From Candidatus Omnitrophota bacterium (GTDB lineage Bacteria > Omnitrophota > Gorgyraeia > JAHIPI01): DNA of 42,229 nucleotides. The DNA lies in assembly GCA_016783745.1 (NCBI GenBank), contig JADHVZ010000015.1:1-42229 (forward strand). The letters run 5' to 3'. The notes under the pieces are model-generated. The model was not told the origin of the DNA, did not search any database, and saw only the letters and a list, made by a program, of their open reading frames with translations. Of this stretch, positions 25,204-32,274 are shown piece by piece. The translations under genes were made by a program, and so were the position numbers. Within the stretch, counting starts at the first letter, position 1; each line of letters begins with the position of its first letter.

Positions 25204-25896
25204 ATGGACTATATAATAGAAGGATTTAAAAAGGCATTTATTATCATCTTTTCCTTAGACAAAGAGTTTCTAATGATTGTTTTTACTTCAATCAAGATAT
25301 CCTTTAGCTCCATCTTTCTGGCCGCACTTTTCGGAATTCCTTTCGGAATTTTTGTCGGGGCAGGAAAATTTAAAGGCAGGAAATTGATAACGACTCTATT
25401 AAACACCTTAATGTCGCTTCCTACAGTTGTAGTCGGACTTCTTTTGTATTCACTGCTTTCAAGGAGGGGGCCTTTGGGTGATATGGGCATTCTTTTTACT
25501 CAAACAGCTATAATCGCGGGACAATGTATTCTGGCCTTTCCGATAATCGCCGCGTTAGTAGCCGCGGGGGTGCGAAATATCGGCGATGATCCGCTTATTG
25601 CGGCCCGCCTTTTAGGCGCTGGCAATGTCGGGAGTGCTTTGCTTTTTCTGAAGGAGGCGAAATTGATCGTCATAACAAGTACATTGGCAGCATTCGGAAG
25701 AGTCTTTTCGGAGATAGGGATATCCATGATGCTGGGGGGCAATATCAGGTTTTATACAAGGAATATTACAACGGCCATTGCGTTGGAAAGTTCACGAGGC
25801 GCAATAGGTCTTGGGATTGCTTTGGGTCTTGTGCTTCTCGCAGTAGCGTTTCTGGTAAATATAATCGTCTATCGGTTTCGGGGCGAGGAATTATGA
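25204..25896 (+). CDS. tupB: Tungstate ABC transporter permease TupB
   Basis: 230 residues, about five to six transmembrane helices. The permease signature includes SLPTVVVGLLLYSLLSRRGP, the ATPase-contact loop is ARLLGAGNVGSALLFLKEAK, and FGRVFSEIGISMMLGGN is typical of TupB/ModB-like permeases. It overlaps tupC by an ATGA. Acts with TupA and TupC. Confidence 0.92.
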   Translation: MDYIIEGFKKAFIIIFSLDKEFLMIVFTSIKISFSSIFLAALFGIPFGIFVGAGKFKGRKLITTLLNTLMSLPTVVVGLLLYSLLSRRGPLGDMGILFTQTAIIAGQCILAFPIIAALVAAGVRNIGDDPLIAARLLGAGNVGSALLFLKEAKLIVITSTLAAFGRVFSEIGISMMLGGNIRFYTRNITTAIALESSRGAIGLGIALGLVLLAVAFLVNIIVYRFRGEEL

Positions 25897-26909
25897 TAAC
25901 TTCTGTAAAACTGGAAGGTATATATAAAGAACACGGATCGAATCACTTTTCACTTAATATAGACGGGTTGGAATTTCACAATAAGCATGTTCAGGCCATT
26001 GTTGGGCCGAACGGTTCCGGCAAAAGCACCCTTCTTAATCTACTTGCTTTTCTTGATAGACCCGATCGTGGCAGTATTATTGTAGATGATAAGAAGGTTT
26101 TCCCCAGCAATAATGCGAAGAACAAATTATGCAAAAAAATAGGATATGTGCGACAATCCCCCTATTTATTCAATCTGAGTACATTCGATAACATCGCACT
26201 CGGTTTAAAGATAAGAAAATTTTTAAAGGGCGATATCGTTTCTAAGGTCAATGACATACTGGCGATATTGAGGATAGAGCACCTCAGGAAGAGAAGGGTA
26301 TCCTCCTTATCCCGTGGAGAATATCAGAAAGTTGCTATAGCCCAGGTCCTTGTTCTAGAACCCGAAATGGTCCTTATGGACGAGCCGGCAGCTAATATCG
26401 ACGCGCAAAGTACGCTTTCCATAGAAGAGACGGTGAAAAAAGTTCAACAGAGAACAAGTTCCATTATTATTATGACCACCCATTCATTAACGCAGGCCTA
26501 TCGAATGACTCCGGATATTATTTCGATAAATAAGGGAAGGGTTGTTGATTTTATTCATGAGAATGTTTTTTTCGGAGAGATAAAGGATCGGGGTGACGGC
26601 CTCAGGCAGATGGATGTTTGCGAGAATGTAAAAATCGTTTTTTCTACAGAGAAGAAGGGGAAAAGCTATGTTGCCATAGATCCTGAAAATATTATAATGT
26701 CCAAAGAGAATATAAAGACAAGCGCCCGCAATACCTTTACAGGCAAAATAATCAAGATTGAGTCATTGGAGCCGAACGTACGATTGGTAGTTGATGTAGG
26801 CGTAGAGATGTATTCAATAATCACAAAGCAATCTTTTGAAGAAATGGGCATTAATTTGGGATCGAGCGTAGTTTTAAGTTTTAAGGTCAATTCAGTGGAG
26901 GTAATTTAA
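25893..26909 (+). CDS. tupC: Tungstate ABC transporter ATPase TupC with C-terminal TOBE-like domain
   Basis: 338 residues. Walker A is GPNGSGKST, the signature is SSLSRGEYQKVAIAQVL (LSRGE instead of LSGGQ), Walker B is MVLMDEPAA and the H-loop is TTHSL. A C-terminal 90-residue extension (AIDPENIIMSKENI, NTFTGKIIKIESLEPNVRLV) looks like a TOBE/MOP oxyanion-binding domain, which in ModC-type ATPases permits trans-inhibition by the imported oxyanion. This may compensate for the TOBE-less regulator upstream. Confidence 0.9.
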   Translation: MITSVKLEGIYKEHGSNHFSLNIDGLEFHNKHVQAIVGPNGSGKSTLLNLLAFLDRPDRGSIIVDDKKVFPSNNAKNKLCKKIGYVRQSPYLFNLSTFDNIALGLKIRKFLKGDIVSKVNDILAILRIEHLRKRRVSSLSRGEYQKVAIAQVLVLEPEMVLMDEPAANIDAQSTLSIEETVKKVQQRTSSIIIMTTHSLTQAYRMTPDIISINKGRVVDFIHENVFFGEIKDRGDGLRQMDVCENVKIVFSTEKKGKSYVAIDPENIIMSKENIKTSARNTFTGKIIKIESLEPNVRLVVDVGVEMYSIITKQSFEEMGINLGSSVVLSFKVNSVEVI

Positions 26910-28102
26910 TGATAGAATTTGAGCAGGCCCTTAAGCTGATATTGAGAAACAGTAAAGAATTGGGCGCTGAGACGGTATTGGTCGATAATTCCGTAGGTAG
27001 ATCATTGGCGGAGGATGTTTATTCCAAATTACAGATGCCGCCGTTTAATAAATCGGCAATGGACGGATACGCACTGAAGGCAATAGATGTTACAGATTCT
27101 CATGTCCGGCTGAAGTGCGTTGGTTTTATAGAGGCAGGCCAGACTTTCAGGAAAAGAGTCAGAAGGGGCGAGTGCGTAAAGATAATGACCGGAGCTCCTC
27201 TTCCACAAGATACCGATAGCGTGGTCATGGTGGAGGAGACTCGAAGATTCGGCGAACTCGTGGGAATAGCAAGAGCTGTAAAGAGAGGACAGAACGTTTG
27301 TGTGCAAGGTGAAGACATTAAAAAGGGCGAGAAAGTGCTTGTAAGGCGGAGAGTAATTTCGGTCTCAGATGTGGCGCTTCTTGCGGCAGTCGGCAAAAAG
27401 TATGTGAAGGTCATAAAGAGGCCCGAGGTAGGCGTTTTAAATACCGGCGGAGAAATTATTCCTGCAGGGCGGAGGCTCCCCGGAAATAAGATATATAATA
27501 GCAACGGCCCGCAACTTTTAGCTCTTCTTAAATCAGATGGGATTAGGCCTCACTTCTTAGGAATTGCAAAGGATGATCTTCGGGAATTGAAAAAAGCTGT
27601 CAGGAAGGGGTTAGAGAAGGATATACTTTTGATATCAGGCGGAGTGTCTCAGGGGGACTACGACCTCGTGCCGAGTGTTTTAAAAAGCCTCGGCGTGAAA
27701 GAGGTATTTCACAAGATTAAAGTTAAACCGGGAAAGCCTCTCTTTTTCGGAAAGTACAAAAATAGGCTCATTTTCGGTATCCCCGGAAACCCCGTCTCGA
27801 ACTTTTTGGCCTATCTTCTGTTCATACGTCCGGCATTATCAAAGATGTCAGGTGGAGAACTTTGCGAAGGCGTATTCAAGGAAGGAGTACTCACGAAGAC
27901 GTTTTGTCATAAGATCGGCCGGAAACATTTTGTTCCCGCAAAGATATCAAAGAGGGGATCGCGCTATTATGTCTATCCCGTAGAGAGTCACGGTTCAGCG
28001 GATATTCTCGCATTATCAAAGGCAAACGGATTTATGATAGTCGATCGAGATTGCCGTCTCGTTAAAGCAAAATCAAAGATAGAGTTTATAACATGGAAAT
28101 GA
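26909..28102 (+). CDS. moeA: Molybdopterin molybdenumtransferase MoeA
   Basis: 397 residues, full length. FNKSAMDGYAL, KIMTGAPLPQDTDSVVMVEE, VQGEDIKKGE, LNTGGEI, ISGGVSQGDYD and FGIPGNPVSNF follow the MoeA order (domains III, I, II and IV). It inserts molybdate or tungstate into adenylylated molybdopterin. Preceded by GGAGG; its end overlaps moaA by ten bases. Confidence 0.95.
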   Translation: MIEFEQALKLILRNSKELGAETVLVDNSVGRSLAEDVYSKLQMPPFNKSAMDGYALKAIDVTDSHVRLKCVGFIEAGQTFRKRVRRGECVKIMTGAPLPQDTDSVVMVEETRRFGELVGIARAVKRGQNVCVQGEDIKKGEKVLVRRRVISVSDVALLAAVGKKYVKVIKRPEVGVLNTGGEIIPAGRRLPGNKIYNSNGPQLLALLKSDGIRPHFLGIAKDDLRELKKAVRKGLEKDILLISGGVSQGDYDLVPSVLKSLGVKEVFHKIKVKPGKPLFFGKYKNRLIFGIPGNPVSNFLAYLLFIRPALSKMSGGELCEGVFKEGVLTKTFCHKIGRKHFVPAKISKRGSRYYVYPVESHGSADILALSKANGFMIVDRDCRLVKAKSKIEFITWK

Positions 28103-29058
28103 AAAATAAAATAGATTATTTACGACTTTCGATAACGGATAGGTGCAATCTTAATTGTTTGTATTGTACCCCATTAAAGAAAGATCAATTTTTAACTCAT
28201 GATGAAGTCCTGCGGTACGAGGAGATGGTTAAGATTGTCGAGGCGTTTGTCACAATGGGAGTGAGATATGTGCGGATAACAGGAGGAGAGCCCCTAATAA
28301 AAAAGAATATCACGGACCTGGTAAGTATGATAAGAGATATAAAGGGACTTCGGGAAATCGCTTTAACTACGAATGGAATCGGCCTTAAAGACAAGGCTCG
28401 CCAGTTGAAAGAAGCGGGACTCGATAGGATAAATATAAGCATCAATACATTGAAAGAAGAGAGATACATAGATATTGCGGGAAGAGACTATTTCAAAGAG
28501 GTGTGGGCCGGGATTCATAGTGCTCTTAAATCCGGACTAGACCCGATAAAGCTGAATGTGGTGGTGATGAAAGGGATAAACGATGACGAAATATTGGATT
28601 TTGTGCGATTGACATTTAGGTATCCGTTAAATATCCGTTTCATTGAGTTATTTCCCACGACCGAGCGTTCCGAAGGATTAACGTATCATATGATGAAAAA
28701 TACCGAAATAAAGGAAAAGATACTAGATCAATTCGGTGAAATGAGACGTAGTTTTGATATAAATGGGAATGGACCGGCCGAATACTACAGACTTAAGGAC
28801 TCTATGGGATTGATAGGCTTTATCAATAGTTCAAGCGATAATTTTTGCAATGAGTGCAACCGGGTGAGAATAGATTGCGCGGGTAGGATCTCGCCTTGCT
28901 TATTTTCCGGACATATTTATGATCTGCGCAACGCATTGAGGAACGGGAAGAACGATGAATTAAGCCTCAGTATAAAAGATATCTTTGAAATGAAATCGGA
29001 ATACAATAAGAATGCGATAAATAATCGCAAAGTCGAAATGAGCAGTATCGGAGGATAA
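28093..29058 (+). CDS. moaA: GTP 3',8-cyclase MoaA (radical SAM)
   Basis: 321 residues. Radical-SAM cluster DRCNLNCLYCTP, SAM-binding RITGGEPLIKKN, and the second C-terminal [4Fe-4S] set CNECNRVRID plus CLFSG that binds GTP. Catalyses the first step of molybdopterin synthesis. The C-terminus ends IGG rather than the usual GG pair preceded by Met, which is within family variation. Overlaps moeA. Confidence 0.95.
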   Translation: MEMKNKIDYLRLSITDRCNLNCLYCTPLKKDQFLTHDEVLRYEEMVKIVEAFVTMGVRYVRITGGEPLIKKNITDLVSMIRDIKGLREIALTTNGIGLKDKARQLKEAGLDRINISINTLKEERYIDIAGRDYFKEVWAGIHSALKSGLDPIKLNVVVMKGINDDEILDFVRLTFRYPLNIRFIELFPTTERSEGLTYHMMKNTEIKEKILDQFGEMRRSFDINGNGPAEYYRLKDSMGLIGFINSSSDNFCNECNRVRIDCAGRISPCLFSGHIYDLRNALRNGKNDELSLSIKDIFEMKSEYNKNAINNRKVEMSSIGG

Positions 29059-29064
29059 TGAATT

Positions 29065-29514
29065 ATGACAAAGATAAGATCAGGAATGGTTGATGTCGGT
29101 CCGAAGAAAAAGACTGAACGAATGGCAGTGGCGAAAGTTTTTGTCAGACTGGGGCCGGCGCTAGTTGAAAAGATAGAAGATAATGCTATTCCAAAAGGCA
29201 ATGTGATTGAGGCGGCGCGGATTGCCGGCATAATGGGAGCAAAAAAGACATCCGAGATTATACCGCTTTGCCACAATATCGAAATAGAATGTGTGAATAT
29301 GGAATTTAACCTTACAGAAGACGGTTTGTTGATAGAATCCAGAGTAAAGACTAGAGCAAAGACCGGGGTGGAAATGGAAGCGATGGTAGCGTGTTCAACG
29401 GCAGCGCTTACAGTATACGATATGTGCAAGATGTTTTCGAAATCGATAGAGATAACCGAACTTTGTCTTGTTGAGAAAAGAGGGGGTAGAAGTGGTGTTT
29501 ACAAAAGGAGCTGA
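29065..29514 (+). CDS. moaC: Cyclic pyranopterin monophosphate synthase MoaC
   Basis: 149 residues. MVDVGPKKKTERMAVAK, KKTSEIIPLCHNI, TGVEMEAMVACSTAALTVYD, MCKMFSK and LVEKRGGRSG are the MoaC signatures, including the active-site Lys and Asp region. Works directly after MoaA. Its end overlaps the MOSC gene. Confidence 0.95.
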   Translation: MTKIRSGMVDVGPKKKTERMAVAKVFVRLGPALVEKIEDNAIPKGNVIEAARIAGIMGAKKTSEIIPLCHNIEIECVNMEFNLTEDGLLIESRVKTRAKTGVEMEAMVACSTAALTVYDMCKMFSKSIEITELCLVEKRGGRSGVYKRS

Positions 29515-29983
29515 CGCTGAAGATAAGGGGAAAATATTTTCTATTAATTGCAGCAAAAGAAAGGGGATTGCAAAGACATCCGCAAGTAAAGCAAATTTAA
29601 TCGAAGATTTTGGCCTGGAAGGGGATGGCCATGGAGGGCCGGGATTACGGCAAGTGAGCCTTCTTGCGATTGAAAGCATTAAAAGGCAGAGCGAATGCCC
29701 TAAGGCTAAAAAGAAAGGTATCTTACTTGGGCCCGGCGATTTTGCCGAAAATATAACAACGGAGGGCTTAAATCTCACACAATTAAAGATTGGGAACAGA
29801 TTGAAAATAAGGAACGATATTATTTTGGAAATATCCAAAATAGGCAAAGAATGCCATAGATATTGCACTATCTATAAGAAACTCGGAGATTGCATTATGC
29901 CTCGAGAAGGAATATTTGCGAAGGTAACAAGAGGCGGAGAAGTCGCCATAGCAGATGAGATCGAGGTGGTCAAAAATGTTTAA
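29492..29983 (+). CDS. MOSC-domain protein
   Basis: 163 residues from GTG 29492, preceded by AGAGGGGG; the track start at TTG 29468 lacks such a site. MOSC signatures are GLEGDGHGGPGLRQVSLL, GPGDFAENITTEGLNL, the Cys motif GKECHRYCTIYKKLGDC and MPREGIFAKV. Stand-alone MOSC proteins of this form are found next to MogA/MoaB and are believed to handle sulfur or cofactor transfer to Mo/W enzymes. The exact reaction is unproven. Confidence 0.9.
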   Translation: MVFTKGADAEDKGKIFSINCSKRKGIAKTSASKANLIEDFGLEGDGHGGPGLRQVSLLAIESIKRQSECPKAKKKGILLGPGDFAENITTEGLNLTQLKIGNRLKIRNDIILEISKIGKECHRYCTIYKKLGDCIMPREGIFAKVTRGGEVAIADEIEVVKNV

Positions 29984-30482
29984 ATTTGCCGTATTGACAA
30001 TTAGCGATAGATGTTCAAGAGGTGAGGCCAAGGATGAGAGCAGCAAGATTATTGTAGATCTCCTTAAAAATATTAATGGAGAGAATATTCGATATGGTAT
30101 AGTTCCAGACGAAGCAGATTTGATAAAAGAGAAGCTTGTTTATTACTGTGACGAGCTAAAAGTAGACCTTGTTCTAACTACAGGCGGTACAGGTTTAGGC
30201 CCCAGGGATGTAACTCCTGAAGCAACAAAACAAATAATGCAGAAAATGGTTCCAGGGATATCTGAACTCATGAGGTTAGAAGGCTTAAAAAAGACAAAAA
30301 AAGCCGTGCTTTCAAGAGGAATAAGTGCAATAAGGGGAAGCTCAATTATAATTAATTTGCCGGGCAGCCCAAAAGGCGTAAAGGAATCCTTGATGGCTGT
30401 CTTGGATATTATACCCCATGCTCTCAATATGGTGAAAGGCAAGGGGCATAATAATATTCCACAGAGAACAGATATGGAGTAA
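29976..30482 (+). CDS. mogA: Molybdopterin adenylyltransferase MogA/MoaB
   Basis: 168 residues from ATG 29976, which overlaps the MOSC stop by eight bases; the track start at 29955 is upstream within MOSC. LTISDRCSRGEAKDESS, LVLTTGGTGLGPRDVTPEAT, ISELMR and INLPGSPKGVKESL are the MogA/MoaB motifs. It adenylylates molybdopterin before metal insertion by MoeA. Last gene of the cofactor operon. Confidence 0.93.
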   Translation: MFKFAVLTISDRCSRGEAKDESSKIIVDLLKNINGENIRYGIVPDEADLIKEKLVYYCDELKVDLVLTTGGTGLGPRDVTPEATKQIMQKMVPGISELMRLEGLKKTKKAVLSRGISAIRGSSIIINLPGSPKGVKESLMAVLDIIPHALNMVKGKGHNNIPQRTDME

Positions 30483-30513
30483 TGTAACCAGTAATTCGTT
30501 AGTCGCAATATTG

Positions 30514-30543
30514 TTTACATATGGCACAAGAATGCTGTATACT
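30514..30543 (+). promoter_or_regulatory. Promoter of the MerR-type gene
   Basis: TTTACA, 18-base spacer, TATACT, with predicted transcription start near 30550 and ATG at 30562. This excludes the track start at 30511. Confidence 0.65.
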
Positions 30544-30561
30544 ATATGTGAGAGGTCTGCA

Positions 30562-30873
30562 ATGGAAGAGAATTACAAGGAACCACTATATCCTATTGCG
30601 ATTGCCGCTAAGCTTCTTAAAGTTTGTCCAGCTACCCTGAGAATTTGGGAGAAAAAGGGATTAATTAAGCCAAATCGGATAGGACGCAACAGGTTTTATT
30701 CAAGGTGCGACATAGATAGGCTGGAACACATAAAAGAATTAATACAAGGAAAACATGTGAATATTGAAGGCGTTAAGCAAATATTGAGTACTATTCGGTG
30801 TTGGGAAATAAAAAAGTGCAAACTAAAAGAGAGAGATGCCTGTCCGGTCTATCACAAGTATGGTTCTACCTAA
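30562..30873 (+). CDS. MerR-family regulator with Cys-rich C-terminal tail
   Basis: 103 residues from ATG 30562 (GAGAGG upstream). The MerR winged helix is clear (YPIAIAAKLLKVCPATLRIW, EKKGLIKPNRIGRNRFYS, CDIDRLEHIKEL), closest in style to HspR-like short MerR proteins. The tail has four cysteines in CWEIKKCKLKERDACPVY plus a His, resembling the CW...C...CP metal- or cluster-binding motif seen at the ends of redox and metal-responsive proteins. Own promoter, directly after the Mo/W cofactor genes, so a metal or redox sensor for this locus is plausible but inferred. Confidence 0.8.
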   Translation: MEENYKEPLYPIAIAAKLLKVCPATLRIWEKKGLIKPNRIGRNRFYSRCDIDRLEHIKELIQGKHVNIEGVKQILSTIRCWEIKKCKLKERDACPVYHKYGST

Positions 30874-30960
30874 ACGATTTTCATTCTTGCCCGCCGTTCA
30901 GACCGTATGTCATTCACAAATTCATTAGATTTTTTCGACATGCAAGAATTCATTAAGGAA

Positions 30961-31073
30961 GCGTCAGACGTGTTGCGCAACTCGAAATAACTCAATAAGC
31001 TTCAAAACAAATGCAGAATTCTCTTGATTCCGGTAATTAGGCTCCGTCCCTAATTAGGCTCCGTCCCTAATTA
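30961..31073. repeat. REP unit plus double AATTAGGCTCCGTCCC hairpin
   Basis: A canonical REP (30961-30981) is followed by a conserved spacer (AACTCAATAAGCTTCAAAAC, GCAGAATTCTC) and two overlapping hairpins built on AATTAGGCTCCGTCCCTAAT (31034-31073). The same ordered unit with one hairpin is at 40387-40483. The 87 bases before it (30874-30960) show nothing recognisable. Confidence 0.88.
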
Positions 31074-31074
31074 C

Positions 31075-31224
31075 CCTGTGGGTCAATAAGCTCGATCTAG
31101 GAAATGTTGATGATTTCGGCAGAGGAAAGAGAGCCCTATGCAAAAATGGTCATTATGACAAAAAGTATAAAATAGTAGTGCCAAAAGAAGAAACGAATCT
31201 ATGAAAGATAGTTTATTTGTGTAA
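31075..31224 (+). pseudogene. AbiEi 3' end / AbiEii 5' end fragment
   Basis: Near-identical to 39175-39320: VNKLDLGNVD, GRGKRALCKNGHYDKKYKIV, VPKEETNL, stop, overlapping MKDSLF. It differs by an in-frame GAT insertion plus a few substitutions, and dies after seven AbiEii codons. It abuts the double hairpin on its left. It is a piece of a sister AbiE locus, not a coding gene. 31225-31287 holds nothing recognisable. Confidence 0.85.
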
Positions 31225-31287
31225 TGACATCATCAGTCAAACACCTTCTGATGTAGGAATAAGTAAAAAGAATAAAGATAAAAAAAC

Positions 31288-31325
31288 TTGACAAACGTAA
31301 TACAATGTAATACACTATATGTGTA
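31288..31325 (+). promoter_or_regulatory. TA promoter with palindromic operator
   Basis: TTGACA, 17-base spacer, TACACT. The -10 lies in a palindrome TACAC-TATAT-GTGTA (31311-31325), and the spacer holds a GTAATACA direct repeat, a normal layout for autoregulated toxin-antitoxin operons. Confidence 0.65.
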
Positions 31326-31332
31326 GGTAAAT

Positions 31333-31602
31333 ATGAAAAGATATCATAACCTAAGGTGGGATGAGCGAAACATTTACCATATTGCGGTACATCATGTTAT
31401 TCCAGATGAAGTTGAGCAAGTTGTTTTCTCATCCAAATGCAGAGTAAGGCGTGGCAGGGGGCAGAATACTTACTATATACTTGGACAAGCGGAATAAGGC
31501 CGTTATTTATTCATTGTTTTAAAAGGTAAGCATAGCGGCATTGGACGTGTAGTAACAGCACGTGAGATGATTGACAAGGAAAGAAGATGGTATAGAGGAT
31601 AA
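31333..31602 (+). pseudogene. BrnT-like toxin with one in-frame nonsense codon
   Basis: A 90-codon frame opens MKRYHNLRWDERNIYHIAVH, continues VIPDEVEQVVFSS and TYYILGQAE, hits TAA at 31495-31497, then resumes GRYLFIVLKGK, IGRVVTAREMIDKERRWYRG. The layout (WDE near the start, GR-hydrophobic strand, ARxMxxxERRxY end) fits BrnT/DUF497-like RNase toxins, and the intact PF12441-type antitoxin follows 17 bases later. Only the single stop separates it from an intact gene. Missed by the ORF track. Confidence 0.75.
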
Positions 31603-31619
31603 AAAGAGAGGCTAATATT

Positions 31620-31898
31620 ATGAAAAAGAAGATCCCAAAATTAAAGCGAGATAAAGAGTTAATTGCATTCTGGAATGCACATGATTTCACAGACTATATC
31701 GAAGATACAGAACCCGCGGATGATGTTGTTTTTGAAAAAGCCAGGAAGGAAACAGTATCATTCCGCCTAAGAAAAGAACAAATCAAAGATTTAAAAAGAA
31801 TAGCCCATAAAGTAGGCTTAGGGTATACAGCTTTAATCAGGTCTTGGATCACGGAAAGGCTTGCAAGAATACAAGGTATGCAACATCACCAAAGATAA
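31620..31898 (+). CDS. CopG/BrnA-like antitoxin
   Basis: 92 residues. IPKLKRDKELIAFWNAHDFTDY matches the CopG-antitoxin family pattern (F-x-S/D-E-x-E-x-A-x-F-W-x-x-H-D-x-T-x-Y), followed by a ribbon-helix-helix DNA-binding end (TVSFRLRKEQIKDLKRIA, GLGYTALIRSWITERL). It would bind and repress at the upstream palindrome and neutralise the BrnT-like toxin. AGAGAGG precedes the ATG. Intact, though its toxin is interrupted. Confidence 0.85.
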   Translation: MKKKIPKLKRDKELIAFWNAHDFTDYIEDTEPADDVVFEKARKETVSFRLRKEQIKDLKRIAHKVGLGYTALIRSWITERLARIQGMQHHQR

Positions 31899-31948
31899 TG
31901 TTGTATGAAAGTTTTTGCGGTGCGGATTCGACCAATCTCAATACTTGT

Positions 31949-32163
31949 CTATTTCTTCTTCCTTAAATGCGTAGGCAGGATGCGGAGGGATTCTCTATAC
32001 TTCGCGACTGTCCTGCGCTGTATTACAATACCTTCACCGGCCAGTGTTTCCTGAACGGCTTTATCGCTTAATGGCTTAGCCTTATTTTCAGCGCCTACAA
32101 TTGCCCCTATCTTTTTCTTTATAGTGACCTTAGAGGTTACCTCGCCGTTTTCTTTCCTTATAA
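31949..32163 (-). pseudogene. rpoN 3'-terminal fragment (copy 1)
   Basis: About 70 open codons on the minus strand, from RKENGEVTSKVTIKKKIGAI through the RpoN box RRTVAKYRE to LPTHLRKKK and a stop. Nearly identical to the resident rpoN end at 41722-41938 but with shared differences from it (for example CCTTAAATGCG, CAATACCTTCACCGGCC) that it has in common with the fragment at 40227. It lacks a start codon, so the track missed it. 32164-32211 carries the same 30 bases found at 2828-2858. Confidence 0.88.
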
Positions 32164-32211
32164 AGAATTACAGAATCAAAAAGATAAGAGGTTTGTTTTT
32201 AGATATTTTAC

Positions 32212-32240
32212 TTGCATTTTGGGAAGGGAAATGCTACCAT
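32212..32240 (+). promoter_or_regulatory. Probable promoter of the subtilase gene
   Basis: TTGCAT, 17-base spacer, TACCAT, 34 bases before the ATG. Moderate match only. Confidence 0.45.
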
Positions 32241-32274
32241 AAAAAAATAGTCTGTTAAGAAAAAAGAAAGTGAT

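Noticed and set aside
30522-30536. TGGCAC...TGC resembling a sigma-54 promoter ahead of the MerR gene
   Set aside because: The distance between GG and GC is eight, not ten bases, and a good -10/-35 promoter covers the same place.
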